Shown: piece after piece, positions 1 to 9,955 of the stretch
How the letters are laid out: the number at the start of each line of letters is the position of its first letter
Position numbering within the stretch: position 1 is the first letter of the stretch
Assembly (NCBI GenBank): GCA_013396525.1
Contig: VWYX01001261.1
Span: 87,818 to 151,817, forward strand
Reading direction: 5' to 3'
DNA length: 64,000 bases
From: Chaetorhynchus papuensis
Lineage: Eukaryota; Chordata; Aves; Passeriformes; Rhipiduridae
Notes under the pieces: model-generated
Databases searched by the model: none
What the model was told of the DNA's origin: nothing
The model's input: only the letters and a program-made list of their open reading frames with translations
Made by a program: the position numbers and the translations under genes

Positions 1-659
1 AAGGTTGTCTAGTACACTTCCATAAATATCCCAAAGATGCTTTCTTCATTCTTTTTAACACTATTTTCATCTTCATTCAATATGTTTTTGGAGCTGTGAA
101 TTACTTCCTGTGATTTCAATGCAAGACACTTCCTAACCTCTCCAGAGCCACTCATAATTCTGAGGAAAAACTCTAAGATGGTGTTTCATCTCTTACACCA
201 AAGCCTGAAAGCCAAGAAATTTTAAACTTCATAAAGTTGGGGACGCAAATATGTCTTGGGCACTATGTTGCTAAAAGCCTGAAAGGGGTTTTTCAGTTGC
301 TATATTTTCTCATTTCACCATTAAATAGAGGGCCTTATCTATCTATCTATCTTGTTCCTCCTAAAAATGCTTGCAGAAGAAACATCAAGAAGGGTCCTTG
401 AAAAGGGATTTGTTCTCAGAATGCCTTTAATTCTGTAGACTTCTTCATTTTTCTTAATATCTCTTTAACTCAAATGCCTGAGGTTTCTTGCTTTCCTTGA
501 AGATGATCCCAGTTCCCACCCCCCAAAAAAATCTCAGAAGTTCTCTTCAGCAGGACAGAATTGAGAAAACTTACCTTTTTTGACAGCTTGATTTTTTAAA
601 ATTTTAATTAACTTCTGAAGACTATAAATTTTCTCATCTTTCTATACCAGAAAACAGCC

Positions 660-1090
660 CAGAAGGACGGGGCGGGGGGGACTTCCTAGGAGGACATTTT
701 CTGGGGGGAACAAACTCGGAGCAGCTTCTGGATTGCAGACCAAGCCCTCGGCGGGGTCTCTGGCAATCGTTTTCCTGCGTCCCGGGGCAGAGGAGGGAGC
801 TCGGCTGTGCGCGGCCAGCTCGGGGCACCCCCGGTGCAGCCCCGGGTCCGTGTTGGCGGAGCGGGGCCGCGGCGCTCGGCAGCAGAGGGCAGCAGAGGCG
901 GCGGCGCCGGGACCTGGTCCGGTGCCAGGCTGTTCGCAGTCCGGCTTTCTATTCCCCGCTCCTGCCTCCCTAGCTCCCTCCTCCTCCTCCTCCTCCTCCT
1001 CCTCCCCCCGTCCCGCCCGCCCCTGGCTCCCCGCCCGCCGCCGCTCCGAGCTCCGCCGGGCAGCACGGGCAGGGGCGAGCGCACGGAGAT
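660..1090 (+). promoter_or_regulatory. C1R: CpG-rich C1R 5' region and probable first exon
   Basis: GC- and CpG-rich stretch that ends at a good donor (AT|gtgagt at 1090/1091) whose last two bases begin the C1R start codon. The transcription start is not visible. A TATAAAT string lies at 623-629, far upstream of the donor. A frame beginning with Met at 807 stays open into the split start codon, so an N-terminally extended product cannot be excluded from sequence alone; the signal peptide after the split ATG makes the shorter form more likely. Confidence 0.5.
977..1005. repeat. (TCC)n trinucleotide repeat
   Basis: About nine TCC/CTC units in the GC-rich C1R 5' region. In the frame that continues into C1R it would read as a leucine run. 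Confidence 0.85.
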
Positions 1091-4000
1091 GTGAGTCGGG
1101 GCGCTGGGGAGGGGGACGCCGGCACAGCCTTGCGGGGCGCGGTCGGGGGGGTTGGACCCTTCCAGGGGGGAGAAGAGGTCAGCGGGGCTAAGCTGCTGCT
1201 CTGGGCAGTGAGCTTGTTTCGGAGGAACAGGGAGGGCAAGAGGGGAGATGTGCAGGATGAAGGGGGAAAAAAAGTGTGAGTGCCAACTTTTGGAGGACAG
1301 AGATGGAGGCGTGACTGGGTAGAGGGCTGCCCAGGAGACACTAGCAGGATTGCTCCACAGCAAACCGAGCTTGAGATCTTCAGATCCTTGCCAAGGATCC
1401 TAAACTAGCGATAACCTGAAATGACCTGCTGGCTCAGGGCCAAGGGGGACCAAACTTCTCCTGGTTCTATAAGAATCAGCCCTAGAACTTCTGGGAATGC
1501 ACAGACCTTTCTCAGGGAATTCACCCATGCTCCTTCACACTGCTTCCTGGGTTGATGAATTTCTCTGGCTGGGTCACAGTGGCTTGCTGGAACCTTGTTA
1601 GTGCTGGTGTCTTCATTTCAGCTGCCCTTCTTGTTCCTGAGTGATCCGAGCCAGGAGTTGGTCCTGCAACTAGGCCTCCTGTGTTTGCATTCCTTTAGAC
1701 AGTGCACAAGTCAGTTGTGAAGTCTCCCCTGATTTTGAATGACCTAATTTTGTGCAATGTCATCATTAATTTGTCATGTTCACAGGCATGTTCTTTGTCT
1801 CCCATGGGCCTTCCTCTTTTTTGGGGTGATCGGTTCCAGTCCAGTCCCAAGAAGGTCTCCCCTGTTTGGGGAGATCAGATCCCCCAGTTACCCCAAGCCA
1901 TATCCCAACAATAACATCAGCAGATGGGACATCCAGGTCCCAAAAGGCTATGTGGTGAAGCTGACCTTCAAATACTTTGACCTGGAGCCGTCTGAGTCCT
2001 GCTTCTATGACTATGTTAAGGTACGTCCATAGACACGTGGGCCAGGGGGTGCCTGGAGATGGGAATCCAGTGGCCACCACGTGCAATGGCTCTTCATTCA
2101 CCAGGCCTCCTCTGATACTTCCCACGAAGGAAAGGGAAGGAGTTAAGGATAGAAATGGGAGGAGCAAGCACTGACAACTCATGGTTGGGTAATATCAATG
2201 CATGGAGCAGACTCAGTCTTAGGGGGCTACACTGATTTCACCTTAACTTTGACAGATCAAAGCAGACAAGAAGGACTTGGGCCGCTATTGTGGCCGGCTT
2301 GGGTCAACCACAGGCAACCACCCTGGAAGAAAGGAGTTTGTATCTAAGGGGAACAAGATGCACCTAGCATTTCACTCTGATTTCTCCAATGAAGACAATG
2401 GCACAGTGATTCCTTACAGGGGCTTCCTGGCGTATTACAAAGCTGTGGGTGAGTAGGAAATACCCCCAGCATGCAGAAGTAAAAGCCTGTGTGGCTCCAA
2501 CCAGTTTTCCTCCTAGCCAGGCAGAAAAAGAGAAGCTTTAGGCAAGGATGTGGATCTCGAAGAACTTTCAGTGTAGAGCAGGGAAGTTTAACACTTTCCT
2601 CCCCTTGCCCCTTCACTTCCTATGTCTTCAGATCTGGATGAGTGTGACCCTAACAATGCTGCCGAGGGCGATGAAAGGCCTCAGTGCCAGCACTTCTGTC
2701 ACAACTATGTGGGTGGCTACTTCTGTTCTTGCCGGATCGGCTACCAGCTTCAGAGTGACCGCCACTCCTGCAAAGGTAAAGGGAAATTTTAAAAGATCAG
2801 AGGGTTCCAGAGAAGGAGCCCTTCATCCAGGAAGGGTGGGAGAAGTGACTTAGGAAGCAGACGGCGGGGCTGCAGAAGGCACAGCCCCACGATGCGACCT
2901 CTACTTTCTTCCTCTTCACCAGTGGAGTGCAGCAGTGAGCTGTTCACAGAGGCATCTGGGTATCTGAGCAGCCCCGAGTACCCCCAGCCCTACCCCGAAG
3001 ACCTCCGGTGTAACTACAGCATCCGTCTGCAGAAGGGCCTGTCTATCACCCTCGAGTTCTTGCAACCCTTTGAGATTGATGATCACCAGCAAGTCCACTG
3101 TCCTTATGACCAGCTCAAGGTACTGAGACTAGCAAACTCTCCTCCCAACCCTGCTGCCAGACCTGGGCAGGAATTGTGAGGACACCACTATTCAGATGAG
3201 AAATACAGGATCAGTACAAGCAGAATGCCCCAGCACAAAGGACTGAGCCCCCATCTCTCCCTCAGTGCATTTAATGACCACTGTCCTGAGGTCAGAGGCC
3301 CCTGTGAGTGAAGAAAAAAACCCCATCCTTCTTCCAGTTTAATCTCCCTTTGATTTAAGGGATTCAGGGGTTGATAGCTCTGATTCCCAGATAAGGGAGA
3401 AGCAGACCTTGTGGTGGGTCAGTCTGTTGTTCTGATCTATCAGTGCAGGCACCAGCAAAGATGGGTCAAACAACCAGCTCTATTCACCATCATAGGCACT
3501 CTGGTAAACTGGGTCTGGATTGAAACAGGCCTTCTGAGGCAGAGAAGCATGTGTGTGTCTGTCCCTGTGATATATGTTTTCCTCATCAGATCCAAGCACG
3601 AGGGAGAGAGATTGGTGAATTCTGTGGCAGGGAACCACCTGGCATCATTGAAACCAACAGCAATGAGGTAGACATACTCTTCCTCACCGATGAATCGGGA
3701 TTCAGCCGTGGCTGGAAGATCCACTACACCTCTGAGAGTAAGAGATTTCTCCCTCAGAGGCTGCTACATCCTGTTGACACTGTTTGCTAATCCCAGCTTA
3801 ATCTGTCCCACTGTCTAACAGAGATACGCTGCCCACAGCCTGTCCCACGGGATCAGTTTACCATCATCAGAGACTTGCAGCCTGTGTATCAGTTTCAGGA
3901 CTATTTTGTTGTCAGCTGCAAGACTGGGTATAACCTGATGGAGGTGAGATCCTTTCTCCACTCCCTTCAGCCATGTTCTGTTTTGTCTTCAGTTTGTGTC

Positions 4001-7000
4001 TTTCACCTTTCGGTTAAACTTCCTTTGGAGATGTCACTCATGGCAACCTCTTGTAATTTCTGTTTCTTCTTTGCTTCTCTCAGCTTTCTTCTCATGGTTT
4101 CTCTTTTCCTAGCTCTCTTCCTTATGCAGTTACTCTTTCATGCAGCCCTGGTAGAAGAGGAAAGACAAAGATCCCAGGAAAAGCTGGTAAACAAGAAGGC
4201 CTCTTTGGAAGGATATGAAATCAGACTCAAAGAGAAGATGTTACCTGCCTCCCTTGCCATCCTATTGCCAGGGCTGGGTAGCACCTCTGACTTGCCATGG
4301 TTTTATAGTTGCTGGCTGCTGGTATCCTGGCCTGCTATGAAGAACATGTAGCCTGTGGCAAATACAGGATAGAGGGAAGGCAGGAGGAGACAGCAACTGG
4401 AAAAGGCTGCAGAGGGGCAAATACTGGACAGCAGTGAAAAGATGGGCACATAGAATAATATTTTAATGTGGGGAAGGAATGAAAGGCTCTGTACAACCAA
4501 CAGGTGATTTTCTCTCCCATATAGGGCGACCGAAAGCTGGTGTCCTTTACAGCTGTCTGCCAGGCTGATGGCACGTGGCACCAACCTATGCCCCGCTGTG
4601 AAAGTGAGTGATCTGAGAACGAGGGTAACATCCCCTGCTGTGGCTTTCTTCCTCCAGAAACATGGGAAGTTCCTTGAGCCCCTCTGACTCAATTTGTCCA
4701 TGCCGTGGCCTCATGGGTGTGCTGTCTGGAAGGACCTGTGGAGGTCCACCAGTGCTTCACATTTTTCTGCTTGCAAAAATTCAAATGTTTTTCCTCCCTT
4801 GCAAAAATTCATGAAGTATCACTCAAAAATTGCTATGATGTTGCAACATCTAAAAGCAAAAGATGCTAATCTGGGATCTATGTTGGAGCAGCCCCTCTTT
4901 GCCCACTGTCCTAACTGGTCCTTCACATCATGGCCCCAGTGCCCAGACTTGCAGGCAATCTGTCTTTGATTCATGTCTTCTTTTTTTTTTCTTTGTTGTA
5001 GTTGTGAACTGTGGCAGCCCTAAAAACCTGACCAATGGTGTGTTCAGCTACGTTAATGGGTCTGCAAACAACGAGTACCAGTCAGTGATCTCATATCAGT
5101 GCAATGAGCCCTATTACCACATCGTCACTGGAACTGGTGGTGGTGAGTCCTAATCCCACACAGACACTGAAACCTGTGCCTGGAAAGCCCTCTCACATTT
5201 CCAGTCAGAATTGTCTCTTCTCCCAAGGCTTAGGGCTCATGCTTTCCTCCTGTGAAGTCACTCCAGTCTTTCCTTGACCTGCAGCATATCTCTGGAGTCT
5301 TCTTAACATACTTACAGAAAAGTCTATTTTAATGCAGCAGGTCAGGAAAATTAAGTCATCATTCAAAACCATTCACATGCCTTCTTTTTACACCCGAGAC
5401 ATTACTTGATGACGCAGGACCTTTGATTCCAAGAACAGCCTAAGGAGTTCATGATTTCCTTGCCTTGGCTGTTCATTTAGCCTCCACCAGAAAAAAAAAA
5501 AAAAGAAAAAAAAAGAAAGAAAAAGGAAAAAAAAGAAAAAAAAAGTAGATTTCTAATCTGAATCAGTTTCTGGATACAGTTGCCAGCATGGACACACAGT
5601 GAAGAGAGGTGAGGTGCTATTACTGAGGCCAGGAGCAAGCAGCTAAAGAGTTCTTTAATTTGATATTAATGTTCAGTTTGATTATTCTTGCATCCTTCAT
5701 ATACAGTCAGAGCTCAGTCTCATCAGAAAAAAAATCGGGAGCAAGTAAATATCATCTTCTGCCAAATTCTGGTGGGGAGTCACCATAATTTAGTCAATTT
5801 TGAAAGAGAACAGCAAACACTTTCTTAGAAGCATTTATTTCAGTGTTAAGAAAAATTGTATAAAAATTATATTCAGTAACCGGCACAAACTTTCTAAGAA
5901 AAGCGAGAGTGTTGGAAGTAGTGGAGTTCGTGTTGAGAGGTGACATGTGAGTTTCACTGACCTGCAACTTAGGCTCAGAAATAGACTCTGAGCATGTACA
6001 GTAATTGACTCATCTGATTCCCATTCCTGGAACAAACCACCTTGTCCTAGTCTCTGCAAACTACCAGAAGCTTGAATCTAAAATCCATGCTTTTACTGCT
6101 TCCCTCCCTTCCTTGGGCTAAATAAGGTCAAACAGTCCTCTATACACCTGTGGACTTGGTGAAGATAAGGCTTCACGCAGATGGCCCTTCAAGATTTTCT
6201 TCTCCAGGAACAGTGCCTGAGCTTTACTGCTCCTCTGGAACTGAGGTGCTTCAAGATGTACAGATGGGAACATTCCATACCCTACCACAGGCAGCTTCTC
6301 CCAGGAAAGAGAGTGCTTTGGGGTGGAAGGGCTGAGGAACCTCTTGAAAATATTCTATTCTATTCTATTCTATTCTATTCTATTCTATTCTATTCTATTC
6401 TATTCTATTCTATTCTGTTCCATTCTGTTCCGTTCTGTTCCGTTCCGTTCCGTTCCGTTCCGTTCCGTTCCGTTCTGTTCTTTTTTCCCACCCCATGCCT
6501 GAAGGCCTGGGTCTCATTCCCTTCCCTCTCATCCTACAGACAGATTCACCTGTTCTCCCGAGGGAACCTGGCTGGATCAAGAAGGCCAGAAGAGAATTCC
6601 ATCTTGCTTGCCAGGTCAGTAAAAACTCTGACTTTGTCTGGTGTTTACTGACTCATGCTTACAGTGAGTACAAAACTGGGACAACATGCAGGGAGGGGAG
6701 TGAAGATAATGGTATCAGTGAGGGACATCAGGGAAAACTATCCAGAAAGCCAAAATAAAGTGAAATCAAACAGTGATGGTGAGGAAAGAGAGAGAAAAGC
6801 CTGGGCAACAGAGGGTGTCATGTTCTTGTGTTTCTCCACAGTGTGTGGGAAGCCCATCCATCCCGTTATTGAAGTCCAGCGGATCTTGGGTGGAAAATCA
6901 GCAGGGAGAGGCAATTTTCCTTGGCAGGCTCTGACTGGCATCAATGGACGAGGGGGTGGAGCGCTCCTGGGCGATCGCTGGATCCTGACCGCTGCCCACA

Positions 7001-7644
7001 CCATCTTCCCCAAGGGAGGAGTACGGAACAGTGTGAGCCTGGAGCAGCTGGCAGAGGAGACTGACATTTTCCTCGGCCACACCAATGTAGACGAGCTCCA
7101 CAAGATGGGCAACCACCCTGTACGTAGGATCTTTATCCATCCAGATTACAACCCTAACGATGAGCACAACTTCAATGGGGACATAGCCCTGCTGGAGCTG
7201 AAAAACCCAGTAACCCTGGGCCCCACACTACTGCCCATCTGTCTCCCAGATAGCACCAACACCTCATTCTACACACATGGGCACATGGGCTACGTGAGCG
7301 GCTTTGGTGTGGATAAAAACCGCATCTCAAGCGATTTGAAGTACGTGAGCCTACCAGCAGTTGCTCGAGAGAAGTGTCAGAGCTGGCTGAACAGCAATAG
7401 GAAAGGTATCCCTATGGTTTTCTCTGAGAACATGTTCTGTGCTGGCTTCCTCGAAGGCAAGCAGGACACCTGCCAGGGGGATAGCGGGAGTGTCTTCACG
7501 GTGTTAGACAGGGAAAGCGGTCGCTGGGTGGCTACCGGCATCGTTTCCTGGGGAATCGGCTGTGCCACAGGCTACGGCTTCTACACCAAGATCCTCAGCT
7601 ACCTGGACTGGATCAATGGGATAGTAAAGGAGAACAGGCTCTAG
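1089..7644 (+). CDS. C1R: Complement C1r subcomponent (serine protease), 11 coding exons, 712 aa
   Basis: Coding exons: 1089-1090, 1786-2020, 2256-2448, 2632-2775, 2923-3119, 3590-3737, 3822-3943, 4525-4603, 5002-5142, 6540-6614, 6842-7644. All have GT-AG junctions and the frame stays open (2139 nt). Domain order is signal peptide (about 1-19), CUB1, calcium-binding EGF (about 144-191, DLDEC start), CUB2, CCP1, CCP2, trypsin-like domain. Predicted activation cleavage is R459|I460 (QR|ILGG). The triad is H498, D559, S660; D654 predicts Arg specificity. The histidine-loop cysteine is absent, as in mammalian C1r. C1r autoactivates in C1q-C1r2-C1s2 and then cleaves C1s in plasma. The leader (PRRSPLFGEI) and the protease (NGRGGGALLGDRW) match C1r rather than C1s. 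Two oddities: the start codon is split AT|G, and the active site reads GDSGS. Length is close to human C1r (705 aa). C1S lies tail to tail downstream. Confidence 0.95.
5491..5545. repeat. A-rich simple repeat in C1R intron 9
   Basis: Adenine tract interrupted by single G residues, inside the 1.4-kb C1R intron between the two CCP2 exons. The rest of that intron, apart from the pentanucleotide repeat, shows no recognisable feature. Confidence 0.85.
6346..6489. repeat. Pentanucleotide repeat (TTCTA)n passing into (TTCCG)n, C1R intron 9
   Basis: About a dozen units of TTCTA are followed by TTCTG/TTCCA hybrids and then by about eight TTCCG-type units. The array ends about 50 nt before C1R coding exon 10 (6540). 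It merges with the pyrimidine-rich stretch leading to that acceptor. The ordered change in unit suggests growth from two point-mutated variants. Confidence 0.95.
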
Positions 7645-8073
7645 GTACTGCTGTCCTACCAACTGAAGCATCACTGGTAGCATATCGATTTCCAGACACA
7701 GCTAATCGTATCCAAAGCTTTTGGTGATGTCCCAGAGGCTTTTCAAACACGCAAAGCATGTAACCTTCACGATGAGCACTTCTGAAAGCTGCCATGCTGT
7801 CTGATTGCACCATTGGCAGCCTGTGGGATGCCTCTGTGGATGTTCTTCATACAAATCCTATAACCGGATGAAGCCTTAACCATATCAGGAAATCTCATGA
7901 CCGCAAACATGTTATGGTTTGAAATGCTGATGTTATCATGAGACTACTGCAGTCTGCTTTTGTACACTGTTTTGTGGGAAGGTTGCAGGGAAGAAGGCTT
8001 CCTTGAAGGATGGGGTGGTTTCTGCTGAGTACAGTGTGCGGAAGCCCATTGGCATCGGTGAGATTCTATGAAT

Positions 8074-8079
8074 ATTAAA
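8074..8079 (+). terminator. C1R: Candidate C1R poly(A) signal ATTAAA (proximal)
   Basis: ATTAAA 430 nt after the C1R stop codon. A canonical AATAAA follows at 8435-8440, so alternative 3' ends are possible. Confidence 0.4.
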
Positions 8080-8434
8080 ATATTTGCTGGATAAACCAGG
8101 TGTTTTATAGTTTTTTGTCTTTGTTTCTAACAACAACTGAATATTCCTCACCACTGAAAGCAATTTATGGACTTTATACAGAGATTGCTTTACCTACCAC
8201 TAAAATGTTTCCAGTTCTGCAATGGCCTGTGGCAGCTGCTTATCTGTCCTAAAATAACCATTAGATTACCTGGTCTGAAACCCCAGGTGGCTTCAAGGGA
8301 GGCAAAAATAACTTGCCTGTGTGATGCTACATTCCAAAAACAGGGAAGACAACAACCAATCTCATGGAGAAGAGAGCCCGGGCACCTTTACTGATCAGAA
8401 TCTGAGGATGGATTTTTTTTTTTATACTATATGA

Positions 8435-8440
8435 AATAAA
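8435..8440 (+). terminator. C1R: Candidate C1R poly(A) signal AATAAA (distal)
   Basis: Canonical AATAAA about 790 nt past the C1R stop and upstream of the decayed CR1 that separates the convergent C1R and C1S genes. Confidence 0.5.
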
Positions 8441-8734
8441 GCTTTGACTGCAGGACAGCAGCTCTAAAATGATGCTGACTCAGAGAAAAGGTGACTTCTC
8501 TTGTGTTGTGGGTATTCTCTGGAGTTGTCTTCTTGACTAGATTTTCTACTGCAAAATAACCTACTGTGTTGTTTTGAGTCACTGAGAGAAACAAGAAGTA
8601 AGATCCTTGGTTACTAGTCCAACAATCCAATAATGTTTTGCTTGTTACACAAAACTGAAGGTGCTTGAGCTGAGTGCAGGATTCCATATGAAATCTCCCA
8701 AGAGCTGTACACATCCTCCTCACCATTTCCTAAA

Positions 8735-9050
8735 CTCTCAGAAAAACTTAGGCTGGAAGAAGATGTCTCTGTCCAATCCACTGCTGACACTGATCCACCC
8801 TGAACTTCAGAGCTTCAGGGCCTTGCCTGGGCAAGTTATCAAGAGACCTAGGGACAGAGATTCCCCAGTCTGTTGTGGCACTTGTTCCAGTGCTGACCCC
8901 CATCCTAGGAAAAAGCCCAACTGGAAATGTAGGTATCTGAATACAGCAGTTAGATCCCCCTCTTAGTTTCCTCCTCTTCAGGCTGAACAAACTCAGCCTT
9001 TCAGTGCATGCCATTTGTACCAGTTCCCTGATCATCTCAGTGGAAGGATG
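8735..9050 (-). mobile_element. Old CR1 LINE fragment between C1R and C1S
   Basis: Diverged CR1 3' region read in antisense. It has the GGCTGGAAGA start, the 'attccccagtctgttgtggcac'-type middle (quoted loosely) and 'ttcaggctgaacaaactcag' near the end. It is 5'-truncated and strongly mutated. No gene is seen elsewhere in 8.1-9.7 kb. Confidence 0.6.
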
Positions 9051-9711
9051 TCTGTGAGTGATTTAGGACCTTCCGGAGCAGAAAATACCCCTAACACATG
9101 TCAGGCATTATTCCTTCCCTAAATCAAGAGAAGGTAGTGTTTTGGGAGAAAAGGCAAGCTTTATTTCTTTTCTAACTCAATAAAATTTGGAAAAAAAATA
9201 AAGCCTGGGGACAGGTGAATGAAATTATTTTGAAGATGTCTGTTCTGTTCAGCTTAATTCAGAAGTCTGAAGTCCTCATTGCTGGTAATGGTTGAGCAGT
9301 GAGATGGAACCATGTCTTCTCAGAAGAACTTTATAAAGAGTCTTAGGTAGAGAGGTGAGGTACTACAGGTTCCACCTTGATGGAAGCTGGCAGGGTCAGA
9401 ATTTGATTAGACACTTGATTTAGGGAGTTTCAAGGAGAACTAAGTCTAGACTGAGGAGAAGAAAGGCATTACAGACACAGTAACACACTGCACAAAAGGC
9501 AGTTTGGACATTCTTTAATGCTGTTAGATATTCTGAACAGTGCGGGAAATACATAAATCAGAAACCAGGCTCTGAACCTTCCCTGGCAACCAACAATGAT
9601 TCTCTCCTGTCTTCACTGAAACCTCCCTGACAGGTTTCAATGGGGCACGGCTAGTTCTTCTCCCAGTGGGAAAAAACAGGATAGAAAAAAATGAAAAGAA
9701 GGAGGAGTCTC

Positions 9712-9717
9712 TTTATT
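9712..9717 (-). terminator. C1S: Candidate C1S poly(A) signal (AATAAA on minus strand)
   Basis: TTTATT on the plus strand, 239 nt beyond the C1S stop. It implies a short C1S 3' UTR that ends about 1.2 kb from the distal C1R signal. Confidence 0.5.
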
Positions 9718-9955
9718 CAGAATAATGTCTTCCTTTTACGCTACTGTGAGTGGAAGAAAGAGAATTTCCCTTCCCAGACATGATGACAGTGGGAGAAACA
9801 GCTCCACACTCATGACTCTCCGCTCAGCACGGCCACAATGGGTTATATTGTGTTATATATTGCCCATTATATACACGGAGTGAGCGGGGTCACAGCCAGC
9901 CCAAACATGCAGCCATCACATTTAGGAAGGGTGACTGTGCTGAAAGGAGGAGCAG

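Noticed and set aside
686..1363. 225-codon minus-strand open frame opposite C1R exon 1
   Set aside because: GC-rich shadow with Arg and Pro runs; no family resemblance and no splice context.
6655..7644. Single-exon reading of the C1r protease domain starting at Met 6655
   Set aside because: The first part is intron; the acceptor at 6841/6842 and the short exon 6540-6614 restore the CCP2-protease link PSCLPVCGKP.
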